A DNA stretch of 64,000 nucleotides from Amycolatopsis nivea (GTDB taxonomy: Bacteria > Actinomycetota > Actinomycetes > Mycobacteriales > Pseudonocardiaceae), in the NCBI RefSeq assembly GCF_004522235.1, contig NZ_SDLT01000002.1:124001-188000 (forward strand). The letters run 5' to 3'. The notes under the pieces are model-generated. The model was not told where the DNA came from, did not search any database, and saw only the letters and a list, made by a program, of their open reading frames with translations. This document shows positions 52,778-63,368 of this stretch, piece after piece (within the stretch, counting starts at the first letter, position 1; each line of letters begins with the position of its first letter). The translations under genes were made by a program, and so were the position numbers.

Positions 52778-53914
52778 ATGAAGCGCAAACGCCTCGGCGT
52801 GCTCGCCCTGTCCGGTCTGGCCCTGCTTGGCGTCGCGGGTCTCGCGATCGGCCCGGCCTCCGCGAGCGAGGAGACGGCCGCGGGTGCGGCCGCGCACGGT
52901 CCCCGGCACGATGGCCCGGTGATCGTCGGACACCGGGGCGCGCCCGGCTACCGCCCGGAGCACACGCTCGCGTCGTACGAACTCGCCTACCGGATGGGCG
53001 TGGACTACGTCGACGTCGACCTGGTGCCGACCAAGGACGGCCAGCTCGTCGCCCGGCACGAGCCGGAGATCGGCGGCACCACCGACGTCGCGGCCCACCC
53101 GGAGTTCGCCTCGCGCAAGACCACGAAGGTCATCGACGGAACAAAGATGACCGGCTGGTTCACCGAGGACTTCACCCTCGCCGAGCTGAAGACGCTCTAC
53201 GCGAAGGAGCGGATCCCGCAGAACCGGCCGAACAACCAGCTTTACGACGGCCGCTACCGGATCGCCACCTACCAGGAGGTGCTCGACCTGACCCGGCGGC
53301 TCGGCCGCGAGCTGCACCGGACGCTGGGCACCTACCCGGAGGTCAAGCACTCGACGTACTTCAGCTCGATCGGCAACCCGACCGAACCGAAGCTGGTGTC
53401 GATCCTCAACCGCAACGGCCTGAACCGGCCGAACGCGCCGGTGATCATCCAGTCGTTCGAGGTGTCGAACCTCCAGGAGCTGCACAAGCAGGTGCGGGTG
53501 CCGCTGCTGCAGCTGACCGAGGCGAAGGGCGCTCCCGCCGACTTCGTCGCGAAGGGCGACAAGCGCACGTACGCCGACCTGATCACGCCCGCCGGCCTGC
53601 GCGAGATCGCGAAGTACGCGAAGTACCTCGGCCCGGAGAAGGGCCAGATCATCCCGCGCGACGCGCAGGACAACCTCGGCAAGCCGACCACCCTGATCGC
53701 CGACGCGCACCGCGCCGGTCTTGAGGTGCAGCCCTACACCTTCCGCAACGAAAACCCGTTCCTTCCGGCGAACCTGCGCTCCTCGGCGAGCCCGAGCGCG
53801 TTCGGCAACGTGTTCGCGGAGGAAGCGGCGTTCCTGAAGGCCGGGGTCGACGGATTCTTCGCCGACCAGCCGGATACCGCGCTGGAATCGGTGCGGGACT
53901 TCGCCGGTCGCTGA
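52778..53914 (+). CDS. Secreted glycerophosphodiester phosphodiesterase
   Basis: 378 residues from ATG 52778, preceded by AGAAAGG. Signal peptide about 1-30 (VLALSGLALLGVAGLAIGPASASE). GDPD barrel: GHRGAPGYRPEHTLASYELAYRMGVDYVDVDLVPTKDGQLVARHEPE (catalytic His, Arg, Glu, Asp metal set), later YPEVKHSTYF and VIIQSFEV. Resembles GlpQ. Releases glycerol 3-phosphate from glycerophosphodiesters outside the cell. A terminator follows the gene. Confidence 0.95.
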   Translation: MKRKRLGVLALSGLALLGVAGLAIGPASASEETAAGAAAHGPRHDGPVIVGHRGAPGYRPEHTLASYELAYRMGVDYVDVDLVPTKDGQLVARHEPEIGGTTDVAAHPEFASRKTTKVIDGTKMTGWFTEDFTLAELKTLYAKERIPQNRPNNQLYDGRYRIATYQEVLDLTRRLGRELHRTLGTYPEVKHSTYFSSIGNPTEPKLVSILNRNGLNRPNAPVIIQSFEVSNLQELHKQVRVPLLQLTEAKGAPADFVAKGDKRTYADLITPAGLREIAKYAKYLGPEKGQIIPRDAQDNLGKPTTLIADAHRAGLEVQPYTFRNENPFLPANLRSSASPSAFGNVFAEEAAFLKAGVDGFFADQPDTALESVRDFAGR

Positions 53915-53933
53915 GTTTTTCTTCGTTTCTCCC

Positions 53934-53970
53934 AGCCCGCCGGGACGTTCGCGTCTCCGGCGGGCTTTTT
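53934..53970 (+). terminator. Rho-independent terminator after the GDPD gene
   Basis: AGCCCGCCGG (53934-53943) pairs with 53957-53966, followed by TTTTT. A standard hairpin plus U-tract, 20 bases after the stop. Confidence 0.85.
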
Positions 53971-53978
53971 CGCGCCGC

Positions 53979-54392
53979 TCAATCATCGCGACGGTGGAGT
54001 GCGCGGCGAAGCGCAAGAGAGATTTTTCGCTGCAACCGCCGCAGGATCACGATCGTCTCCTCGTCCGAGAAGCCGGTGGTTATCGACCAGTCCATGCCGG
54101 AGCCGAACACGTCGCTGGCGAAGACAATTTCGGTAGCCACCACTATCCGCCGCCAGTCCCCAGCGCTGAGCGGATCGCCAGCGATGAGTGCTGCCCGTAG
54201 ACGGCGCCCGTCCTCGTGCACATCAGCCACGCTCTGGAAGCCCATCGCCACTGCGAGCGCCTCAGTGCAATGCGCTGGCCCGCCCCACTCAGCCAGTCCG
54301 CAACGCAGCACTTCGCGTTCTTCGTCGGCCAGCTCGATCGCGACCAGCTCTTCGGCATTCACTCGCTGATCATGGCCTGCGCGCTCGGTCAC
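53979..54392 (-). CDS. Hypothetical protein, probable SOS regulon member
   Basis: 137 residues from GTG 54392. TERAGHDQRVNAEELVAIELADEEREVL begins a soluble, all-helical-looking protein ending RRLQRKISLALRRALHRRDD; residues such as WGGPAHCTEALAVAMGF and FSDEETIVILRRLQ are in the interior. No known domain recognised. The frame is also open to 54461, but that would put a perfect LexA box (54423-54438) inside the coding region; GTG 54392 is 31 bases beyond it and preferred. No signal peptide. Confidence 0.7.
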   Translation of the reverse strand: MTERAGHDQRVNAEELVAIELADEEREVLRCGLAEWGGPAHCTEALAVAMGFQSVADVHEDGRRLRAALIAGDPLSAGDWRRIVVATEIVFASDVFGSGMDWSITTGFSDEETIVILRRLQRKISLALRRALHRRDD

Positions 54393-54422
54393 CCATAAAA
54401 GACCGGTTCGAGTGATGCGCTT

Positions 54423-54438
54423 TCGAACATCCGTTCGA
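54423..54438. promoter_or_regulatory. Perfect actinobacterial LexA (SOS) box
   Basis: TCGAACATCCGTTCGA fits the mycobacterial consensus TCGAAC-N4-GTTCGA at all fixed positions. It lies 31 bases before the minus-strand hypothetical gene and about 83 bases before the -35 element of the permease promoter on the other strand. Confidence 0.75.
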
Positions 54439-54520
54439 GATACTGGATTCATGTTGATCACTCAGACCCGAACCGCCCTGCGCCGTTCGGAGGAGCTTCC
54501 GCCCAGCGACCAGCGAAACC

Positions 54521-54550
54521 TTGACACCCGTGAACGGAGAGGGCTAACTT
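54521..54550 (+). promoter_or_regulatory. Promoter of the amino-acid permease gene
   Basis: TTGACA (54521-54526), 18 bases, then TAACTT (54545-54550). A consensus -35 with near-consensus -10, predicting a transcription start near 54557 and a leader of about 42 bases. Confidence 0.55.
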
Positions 54551-54598
54551 CTGCGCACTCTCAATGGTCTGTCCGCATACCTTTCAGGTGGGTGCCCG

Positions 54599-56134
54599 AT
54601 GGATGTCTCCGACCAGCAGACCGGACAACCCGACGAAGACAGCGCTCGCCTGCACGCGCTCGGCTACGCGCAGGAACTCAAACGCACGATGTCGGCGTTC
54701 TCGAACTTCGCCGTGTCGTTCACGATCATCTCGATCCTGTCCGGCTGCCTCACGCTGTACGGCTTCGGCATGAAAACCGGCGGCCCGGCGGCGATGATCT
54801 GGGGCTGGCCGCTGGTCGGACTGTTCGTGGTGCTGGTAGGGCTTGGCATGGCGGAGGTGTGCTCGAGCTACCCGACCGCGGGAGGACTGTATTACTGGGC
54901 CGCGAAACTGGCGACCCGCAACGGCCCGGCGTGGTCGTGGTTCACCGGCTGGTTCAACCTGATCGGACAGATCGCGGTCACCGCGGGCATCGACTTCGGA
55001 GCCGCGCTTTTCCTCAACGCGTTCCTCGATCTGCAGTGGGGTTTCAGCGCGACGCCGGGCCACACGATTCTGTTGCTGGCCATCATTCTTGTCGTGCACG
55101 GGGTGCTGAACACCTTCGGCGTGCGAGTGGTGGCGGTGCTGAACAGCGTCAGCGTGTGGTGGCATCTCGTTGGCGTGCTGGTGATCGTGGGCGTGCTCGT
55201 GTTCGTGCCGGCGAAGCATCAGGAAGCGTCGTTCGTCTTCGGCAGCTTCGTGAACCAAACCGGCTGGGGTTCCGCGCCGTACGTGTTCTTGCTCGGTTTG
55301 CTGCTGGCGCAGTACACCTTGACCGGCTACGACGCCTCGGCACACATGACGGAGGAAACCAAGAACGCCGCGAAAGCGGGCCCGCGCGGAATCATCAACT
55401 CGATCCTCGTGTCACTGGTCGCGGGCTGGATCCTGCTGATCGGCCTGACGTTCGCGATCCAGGACTACGACGGAGCCGTCAACTCGGCGACCGGCGTCCC
55501 GCCAGCCCAGATCTTCATCGACGCGACCGGCGCGGTGACCGGCAAATTCCTGCTCCTGATCTGCATCGGCGCCCAACTGTTCTGCGGCATGGCCTCCGTG
55601 ACCGCGAACTCCCGCATGATCTACGCCTTCGCCCGCGACGGCGCGATCCCGGGCTCGAAGATCTGGCACAACATCAACAAACGAACCCAGACCCCAACCA
55701 ACGCAGTATGGCTAGCAGCGGGCGGAGCGTTGGTGCTAGCACTGCCGTACCTGTGGAGCGCGACGGCTTACGCAGCAGTCACCTCGATCGCGACGGTGGG
55801 CCTGTACGTCGCCTACGTGATCCCGGTCTTCCTCCGCGTCCGCCGCGGCGACAGCTTCGAGAAGGGCCCATGGAACCTGGGCCGCTGGGGCAAACCCATC
55901 GGCATCGTCGCGACGGTGTGGGTCGTGGTGATTTTCGTGCTCTTCATGCTGCCCCAAGCAAGCCCGATCACGGTCGACACGTTCAACTACACGCCGATCG
56001 CCTTCCTGGTAGTCCTGGGCGGAGCAGCCCTGTGGTGGGTGTTGTCGGCACGGAAGTGGTTCACCGGCCCGAAGGTACAAGGTTCGGCGGAGGAATTGGC
56101 CGCGGTGGAAAAGGAACTGAAGGAACTCGGCTAA
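54599..56134 (+). CDS. APC-family amino-acid permease
   Basis: 511 residues from ATG 54599 with twelve predicted TM helices. Motif FSNFAVSFTIISILSGCLTLYGFGMKTGGPAAMIWGW in helix 1-2, SSYPTAGGLYYWAAKLA, and the conserved loop YDASAHMTEETKNAAKAGPRGIINSI of the amino-acid/GABA permease subgroup. Takes up an amino acid or polyamine-like substrate by proton symport. The C-terminal tail is Glu/Lys-rich. Own promoter upstream; a repeat tract follows. Confidence 0.93.
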   Translation: MDVSDQQTGQPDEDSARLHALGYAQELKRTMSAFSNFAVSFTIISILSGCLTLYGFGMKTGGPAAMIWGWPLVGLFVVLVGLGMAEVCSSYPTAGGLYYWAAKLATRNGPAWSWFTGWFNLIGQIAVTAGIDFGAALFLNAFLDLQWGFSATPGHTILLLAIILVVHGVLNTFGVRVVAVLNSVSVWWHLVGVLVIVGVLVFVPAKHQEASFVFGSFVNQTGWGSAPYVFLLGLLLAQYTLTGYDASAHMTEETKNAAKAGPRGIINSILVSLVAGWILLIGLTFAIQDYDGAVNSATGVPPAQIFIDATGAVTGKFLLLICIGAQLFCGMASVTANSRMIYAFARDGAIPGSKIWHNINKRTQTPTNAVWLAAGGALVLALPYLWSATAYAAVTSIATVGLYVAYVIPVFLRVRRGDSFEKGPWNLGRWGKPIGIVATVWVVVIFVLFMLPQASPITVDTFNYTPIAFLVVLGGAALWWVLSARKWFTGPKVQGSAEELAAVEKELKELG

Positions 56135-57264
56135 TCCAGAGGGCTCTCGCGACGGACGACCGCTCTCCACCCGATGCCGTCCCGTCCGACGCGGCTCGCT
56201 TCGACGACGCTCCGTTCGGCAGGACTCCCTTCGGCGGCGCCTCCTCCGGCAGGGCTCTGTTCGGCGGTGCTCTGTTCGGCGGTGCTCTGTTCGGCATGGC
56301 TCCGTTCGGCATGGCTCCGTTCGGCGGCGCGCCCTTCGGCAGCGCTCCGTTCGGCGGGGCACCCTTCGGCAGCGCTCCCTTCGACGATGCTCTGTTCGGC
56401 AAGGCTCCCTTCGGCGACGCTCCCATCGGCACGACTCCCTTCGGAGGCGCTCCCATCGGCAGGGTTCCGTTCGGCGATGCTCTGTTCGGCGGTGCTCCAC
56501 GTTCGTCCGGCACCGCTCCGCTCGACAACACTCCGAGGTCGGCTGCGCAGTCGTCCGGTGCCGCGCCACCCAACAGCGCTTGGTCCTGCATCTCTCCATT
56601 CAGCAGCGGTGCGTTCGGCGGCGGTGCGTTCGCCAATGCCCCACCGTCGTCCGGCACCACTCCACCCGACGGAGCTGGTCCCGCATCGCTGCACCGCCGA
56701 GCACCTGACCGGAGTCCGCGAGCAGAACCAGCCGTTCGCCGAACCATCGCGCACCGACCACGAGCCCGTCCTGCGGCGAGGTGAACCGACCGCCACCGCG
56801 TCGCAGCCTCCGTCAGCCCGGCTTCCTCGGTGCCGCACGTCCACCATTCGCGCGGTGCCATCAGGCGACCTCGCCCGCCGCTGCCCGACCTCTGCATCGC
56901 CTACCGACCGACGAGCCCGGCCACCTGCCTCCGCGGCAACGCTAGGCGGCCATTGCGAGCCCACGACCCTTCCGGAGGCACCCCGCTGCCCAACCATCGC
57001 CGTCCCCCAACCACCGCGGCCACCCGCTGACTGACCCGTGGGCACCGCCCTCCAAACAGCAAGCCCGGCACCCGCCACCGATCCACGTCCGCCGCCAACA
57101 CCCGCCGACCACCGACGCACCGGAAAGCGCCATGCCCATCCCACTCACCAACGCTCCACGCGGCCCACCAAACAAGCCGCCCACCACCCACCCATCCGCC
57201 GCACCCCGAAGGGAGTCCGACACGAACCCACGCCATCCGCGCCTCGCCTGATCCATGAGTCAAG
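56135..57264. other. 1.13-kb gene-free region with tandem repeat, C-rich on the plus strand
   Basis: No gene could be supported. 56194-56493 is a 15-bp tandem repeat (listed separately), which keeps several frames open on both strands. 56690-57264 is C/A-rich on the plus strand and contains CCC tracts at 57180-57193. No RNA gene or mobile element was recognised. Confidence 0.6.
56194..56493. repeat. 15-bp minisatellite, 20 units without length change
   Basis: Twenty consecutive 15-bp units of the form GCT-CYG-TTC-GGC-NNN. Read on the plus strand they spell A-(P/L)-F-G-X pentapeptides; on the minus strand, S-X-A-E-(Q/R/G). Units vary mainly in the last three bases and the second triplet. The first unit begins GCTCGCTTCGAC at 56194, and the tract ends before GCTCCACGT at 56494. 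Confidence 0.85.
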
Positions 57265-58911
57265 ATGCGAAGCATGGAGACCTTGACGCTGGTCGGCGTG
57301 CTCGCCGGGTCGCTGGGGCTGACCGCGGTCGCTCGGCGGTTCAACCTGTCCGCGCCGCTGCTCATCGTGGTGGTCGGGCTGGGGATCGCGTTGATTCCCG
57401 GCGTTCCGCGGGTCGAGCTGGAGCCCGAGCTGATCCTGACCGTCGTGTTGCCGCCGTTGCTGTACTCGACGTCGCTGGAGAGTTCGATCTCCCACTTTCG
57501 TGCGAACTTGCGGCCGATCATCACGCTCGGCGTGCTGCTCGTGGTGGCCACCGCGTTCGTGATCGCGTTCGTCGTGCACCTGCTGCTGCCTGATTTGCCG
57601 TGGGCGTCGGCGCTGGTGCTCGGGGCGGTCGTGTCTCCGCCGGATGCCGTGACCGCCGTCGCGATCGGGCGGCGGCTGGGGTTGCCGCGCGGGGTGATGA
57701 CGGTGCTCACCGGCGAGAGTCTGGTCAACGACGCGGCCGCGCTCACGCTGTACAAGGTCGCGCTCGCGGCGGTGGTCGGGACGGCCGGGTCGCTCGGGCA
57801 CGGGTTCGCGGTCTTCGCCGTCGCGACGGTGGTCGGCATTCTGGTCGGGCTGGTCGCGGGCGGGGTCGTCGAGGTGATCCGCACGAGGCTGGACGATCCG
57901 CTGCTCGAATCGGCGTTCGGGATCGTGGTGCCGTTCGCGGCGTACGTCACCGCGGAACACCTGCATCCGTTCGGGGCCGAGTTCAGCGGGTCCGGGGTGC
58001 TGGCGGTCGTCACGGCCGGGTTGTTCCTCGGGCATCGGTCGCTGCGGGCGTCGCCGGCGACGCGGGTGCAGGACCGGTCTGTCTGGGCGTCGATCGACGT
58101 CATGCTCGAGGCGCTGGTGTTCGCGTTGATGGCGCTGCAACTGCCGTTCGTGCTTGACGGGGCGCAGCATGCTGCGCGGGACAACGGGACGCTCGCGTTG
58201 TCGGCGATCGTCGTGCTGCTCGCCACGATGTTCGTTCGGATTCCGGCTGTCTTCCTGTCCAGCTATCTGCCGCGGTCGCTGCAACTGCTCAGACGCACTC
58301 GGCACGATCCGCCCGCTTGGCGGTCGCTCGCGGTGATCTCCTGGACCGGCATGCGTGGCGTCGTCACCATCGCCGCCGCGTCTGGGGTGCCTGCGGATAC
58401 GCCTGGGCGCGCGGAGATCCAGCTGTTCGCGTTCGCCGTCGCGGTCGGGACTGTGCTGATCCAGGGGCTCACGCTGCCGCCACTGATTCGGCTGCTCAAA
58501 GTTCAGGACCCGGACGAGGACGCGCGCGACCAGGCCGAGGAGCTGGCCGCGCGCAAGGTCGCGCAGAAAGCCGCGCACGAGCGGTTGCGCGAGCTTGCTC
58601 GCGACCAACTGTCCACTTTAGACATTGAGCCGGAGAAGATGAAGCGGCTCGAGCAACGGCTGGAACGCGTGGTGGACACCCGTTATCGGTTCGCGCAGGC
58701 CGCGATCACGCTGTCCGGCGAGGAGCGTCGTGACAGTCCGCAGGCGCAGTTCGCCAAGGCACGACGGGAACTCCTCATCACCCAGCGGGCGGCGATGATC
58801 GAGGAGAACCGCGCTGGCCGCCTTGACGACGACGTTCTGCAGAAGGTCCTGCGCGAACTCGACCTGGAGGAAATGTCCGTAACGACAACCCTCACGAACC
58901 GGATGAGTTGA
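57265..58911 (+). CDS. Monovalent cation/proton antiporter (CPA1/NhaP family)
   Basis: 548 residues from ATG 57265 (ATG 57274 is as likely). About twelve TM helices; cation-binding residues in LTGESLVNDAAALTLYK (ND motif) and ISWTGMRGVVTIAAASGVPA (Arg). Long cytoplasmic helical tail (about 410-548) rich in Arg/Glu. Exchanges Na+ or K+ for protons. Overlaps the convergent LLM gene by 20 bases. Confidence 0.93.
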   Translation: MRSMETLTLVGVLAGSLGLTAVARRFNLSAPLLIVVVGLGIALIPGVPRVELEPELILTVVLPPLLYSTSLESSISHFRANLRPIITLGVLLVVATAFVIAFVVHLLLPDLPWASALVLGAVVSPPDAVTAVAIGRRLGLPRGVMTVLTGESLVNDAAALTLYKVALAAVVGTAGSLGHGFAVFAVATVVGILVGLVAGGVVEVIRTRLDDPLLESAFGIVVPFAAYVTAEHLHPFGAEFSGSGVLAVVTAGLFLGHRSLRASPATRVQDRSVWASIDVMLEALVFALMALQLPFVLDGAQHAARDNGTLALSAIVVLLATMFVRIPAVFLSSYLPRSLQLLRRTRHDPPAWRSLAVISWTGMRGVVTIAAASGVPADTPGRAEIQLFAFAVAVGTVLIQGLTLPPLIRLLKVQDPDEDARDQAEELAARKVAQKAAHERLRELARDQLSTLDIEPEKMKRLEQRLERVVDTRYRFAQAAITLSGEERRDSPQAQFAKARRELLITQRAAMIEENRAGRLDDDVLQKVLRELDLEEMSVTTTLTNRMS

Positions 58912-59794
58912 GCTCGCCCGTCAGGCGCCAAGTCCGCCGTCGGTCTTCGTCGGTGTGCAGGGCGGTCTGGGTGAGCAGCACGTCGGTCGCGCCTGCGTCG
59001 AAGTAGCGCTGCACGCCGGCGGCGACGGTCTCCTCGTCGCCGATCAGCACCAACTCCGCCGCGTTTTCGACGCCGCCCTCCTTCAGGATGCGCTGGTACG
59101 ACGGGATCGAGCCGTAGAACCCGAGTTGCTGTGCCGCGATTTCGCGCACCGCGTCGACGTCGCTGGTCACCACGGCCGGGACAGCCGCGATCACCCGCTT
59201 GCCCGGGCCGATCCCGGGCACGATCAGGTTCGCGATAGCCCGCGGGCTGGCCAAGTACGGCAGCGTGCCGTCGGCCAGTTCCCCGGTGACGCGCAACGCC
59301 TGCGGGCCCATCGCGGCGACGAGAACCGACACCGGGGTGGCTGACGCCGGCTCCGGCAGGTGCGCCTCCACCGTCGAGCCGGTGAAGTCGACCTGTTCTC
59401 CGGCGAACAGCGCCCGCAAGACGGTCAGGTATTCGCGCAGGTGCCGCACCGGCGGCGGATACGGCGTGCCGTAGACGGGTTCGAGGAAGTTCTTCGCGCC
59501 AAGGCCGATGCCGAGCGTGAACCGCCCGCCGGACGCCTCGCTCGCGGTGCGTGCGGCGGCCGCCAAGACCAGCGGGTGCCGCGGATAAATCGGCACGACG
59601 GAGGTGCCGATCTCGACTCGCGACGTCACCTGGCCCGCCAGCGCGGCCACCGCCAGCGCGTCGGGACCCCAGGGCAATTGGGCGAACCAGATCGACGCCG
59701 CGCCCGCCTCCTCCGCCTCCCGCGCCTGGTCCAGCACTTCGGTCACGGTGATGTTTTCCCGCGGAAGTGCGGGCAAAGTCAGTCCGACGCTCAT
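58892..59794 (-). CDS. LLM-class flavin (F420)-dependent oxidoreductase
   Basis: 300 residues from ATG 59794. Luciferase-like barrel: SVGLTLPALPRENITVTEVLDQAREAEEAGAASIWFAQLPWGPDALAVAALAG, SGGRFTLGIGLGAKNFLEPVYG and a typical VLVAAMGPQALRVTGELADG. In actinobacteria this group mostly uses F420. Substrate unknown. Confidence 0.9.
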   Translation of the reverse strand: MSVGLTLPALPRENITVTEVLDQAREAEEAGAASIWFAQLPWGPDALAVAALAGQVTSRVEIGTSVVPIYPRHPLVLAAAARTASEASGGRFTLGIGLGAKNFLEPVYGTPYPPPVRHLREYLTVLRALFAGEQVDFTGSTVEAHLPEPASATPVSVLVAAMGPQALRVTGELADGTLPYLASPRAIANLIVPGIGPGKRVIAAVPAVVTSDVDAVREIAAQQLGFYGSIPSYQRILKEGGVENAAELVLIGDEETVAAGVQRYFDAGATDVLLTQTALHTDEDRRRTWRLTGELNSSGS

Positions 59795-59944
59795 GCCTTC
59801 AAATTATTCAGGCGCACCACCGGTTTCTCACCAGCCGGAACAACCGCGCGGCTTTGTGCCAGCCGGATTCTCAGCCGACGAGAGCCCCTGTCCGTCGACC
59901 GGGCCGACCCGCACCCTGGACGCCCGACGACTCCAGGAGGACCG

Positions 59945-60442
59945 ATGTCACTGACCGACGTCATCGACGGCACCCGCCAGGCCGTGCAGACGGACCGGCA
60001 CAACGCGGCGGTGTCGTTCAGCGTCGACCACGCGCTGGCCGCGAACACCGCGACCGTGGTGGACGTCCGGGTGCGCGACCACGCGTTCACCGTCGACGAA
60101 CCGCCCGCGCTCGGCGGCACCGACCAGGCGGCGAACCCGGTCGAGTACGCGCTGGCCGCGCTCGGGTCCTGCCAGGTGATCACGTACCAGTTCTGGGCCG
60201 CGCGCCTCGGCATTCCGCTCGACGCGGTGCGCGTCAAAGTGGACGGCGACCTCGACCTGCACGGCTTCTTCGGCTTCGACGAATCGACTCGTCCTGGCTT
60301 CAGCGACGTGCGGGTATCCGTGGAACTCGACGGCCCGGCCGGACCCGAAGCCTACGAACGACTCCGTCGCGCGGTGGACGAGCACTGCCCGGTACTCGAC
60401 CTCTTCCGCAATCAAACCCCAGTCACCACAACGGTTAGCTAA
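59945..60442 (+). CDS. OsmC-family peroxiredoxin-like protein
   Basis: 165 residues from ATG 59945, preceded by CAGGAGG. The two OsmC cysteines are seen in AALGSCQVITYQFWA and DEHCPVLDLFRN. Reduces organic hydroperoxides. A terminator follows. Confidence 0.92.
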   Translation: MSLTDVIDGTRQAVQTDRHNAAVSFSVDHALAANTATVVDVRVRDHAFTVDEPPALGGTDQAANPVEYALAALGSCQVITYQFWAARLGIPLDAVRVKVDGDLDLHGFFGFDESTRPGFSDVRVSVELDGPAGPEAYERLRRAVDEHCPVLDLFRNQTPVTTTVS

Positions 60443-60448
60443 GCAAAA

Positions 60449-60479
60449 CGGCCAGGCCGGTACGAAACCAGCCTGGCCG
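60449..60479. terminator. Hairpin terminator between OsmC and purA genes
   Basis: CGGCCAGGC (60449-60457) pairs exactly with 60471-60479 around 13 bases. It is 6 bases after the OsmC stop and 14 bases from the purA stop on the other strand. Confidence 0.65.
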
Positions 60480-60493
60480 CTCCAACCGAAAGA

Positions 60494-62596
<2,103 letters not shown>

Positions 62597-62680
62597 TTAG
62601 CCGTCACCTGACGGTGTTGCGCACGCCACTTTCGTGGTCAAAGGTGAATCAGTCCCGCATCTGACCAGGAAGGCAGCAAT

Positions 62681-63319
62681 ATGCCGACCACACGTACAGT
62701 TCGCAACTCCTTGACCGTCCTGGCCGGCGTCGCGCTGCTCGGCTCGGTCACGGTCGGCGTCGCCGACGCCACCCCGCCGGGCATCCCGTCGGCGGACACC
62801 GCGAAGAGCCAGCTCGCCGGTCTCACGGTGAAACCGGACGGCTCGCAGGACGGCTACAGCCGCGACAAGTTCCCGCACTGGATCGACCAGGGCAACAGCT
62901 GCAACACGCGCGAGATGGTGCTCAAGCGCGACGGCACGAACGTCCAGGTCGGCTCCGACTGCTACCCGACGTCCGGGAAATGGACCTCGCCGTACGACGG
63001 GGCGACCTGGAGCTCTCCGTCCGATGTGGACATCGACCACGTGGTGCCGCTCGCCGACGCGTGGCGCACCGGCGCCTCGTCCTGGACCCAGGATCAGCGC
63101 CAGGCCTACGCCAACGACCTGTCCGACCCGCAGCTGATCGCGGTGACCGACAACGTGAACCAGGAAAAGGGCGACAAGTCGCCGGACCAGTGGAAGCCGC
63201 CGTCCACCGGCTACTGGTGCACCTACGCCAAGATGTGGGTGACGGTCAAGTACAAGTTCAAGCTCACCGTGAATTCGGCGGAGAAGTCTGCGCTGACGGA
63301 CATGCTGGGCCGCTGCTGA
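62681..63319 (+). CDS. Secreted HNH-family nuclease (DUF1524-like)
   Basis: 212 residues from ATG 62681; AGGAAGG upstream. Signal peptide about 1-31 (LTVLAGVALLGSVTVGVADA). Nuclease core: SDVDIDHVVPLADAWRTGASSW, with the (D)H-P motif, then NLIAVTDNVNQEKGDKSPDQWKPP. Three or more cysteines in the exported domain. Secreted nucleases of this kind occur widely in actinobacteria, perhaps for nutrient DNA use. Confidence 0.9.
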   Translation: MPTTRTVRNSLTVLAGVALLGSVTVGVADATPPGIPSADTAKSQLAGLTVKPDGSQDGYSRDKFPHWIDQGNSCNTREMVLKRDGTNVQVGSDCYPTSGKWTSPYDGATWSSPSDVDIDHVVPLADAWRTGASSWTQDQRQAYANDLSDPQLIAVTDNVNQEKGDKSPDQWKPPSTGYWCTYAKMWVTVKYKFKLTVNSAEKSALTDMLGRC

Positions 63320-63368
63320 CTCGATCGGCCCTACCGCGGGCACCGCTGCCGTCCTATGGTCCGAACCT

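Noticed and set aside
54520..54536. TTGACACCCGTGAAC as a third copy of the GMC/ALDH operator
   Set aside because: The right arm does not match TGYCAAC and the spacing differs; it is better explained as the -35 element of the permease promoter.
56061..57144. Repeat-encoded minus-strand proteins of 278 and 337 residues over the 15-bp tract
   Set aside because: Several frames are open simultaneously because the unit is a multiple of three without stops; no ribosome site or domain favours either.
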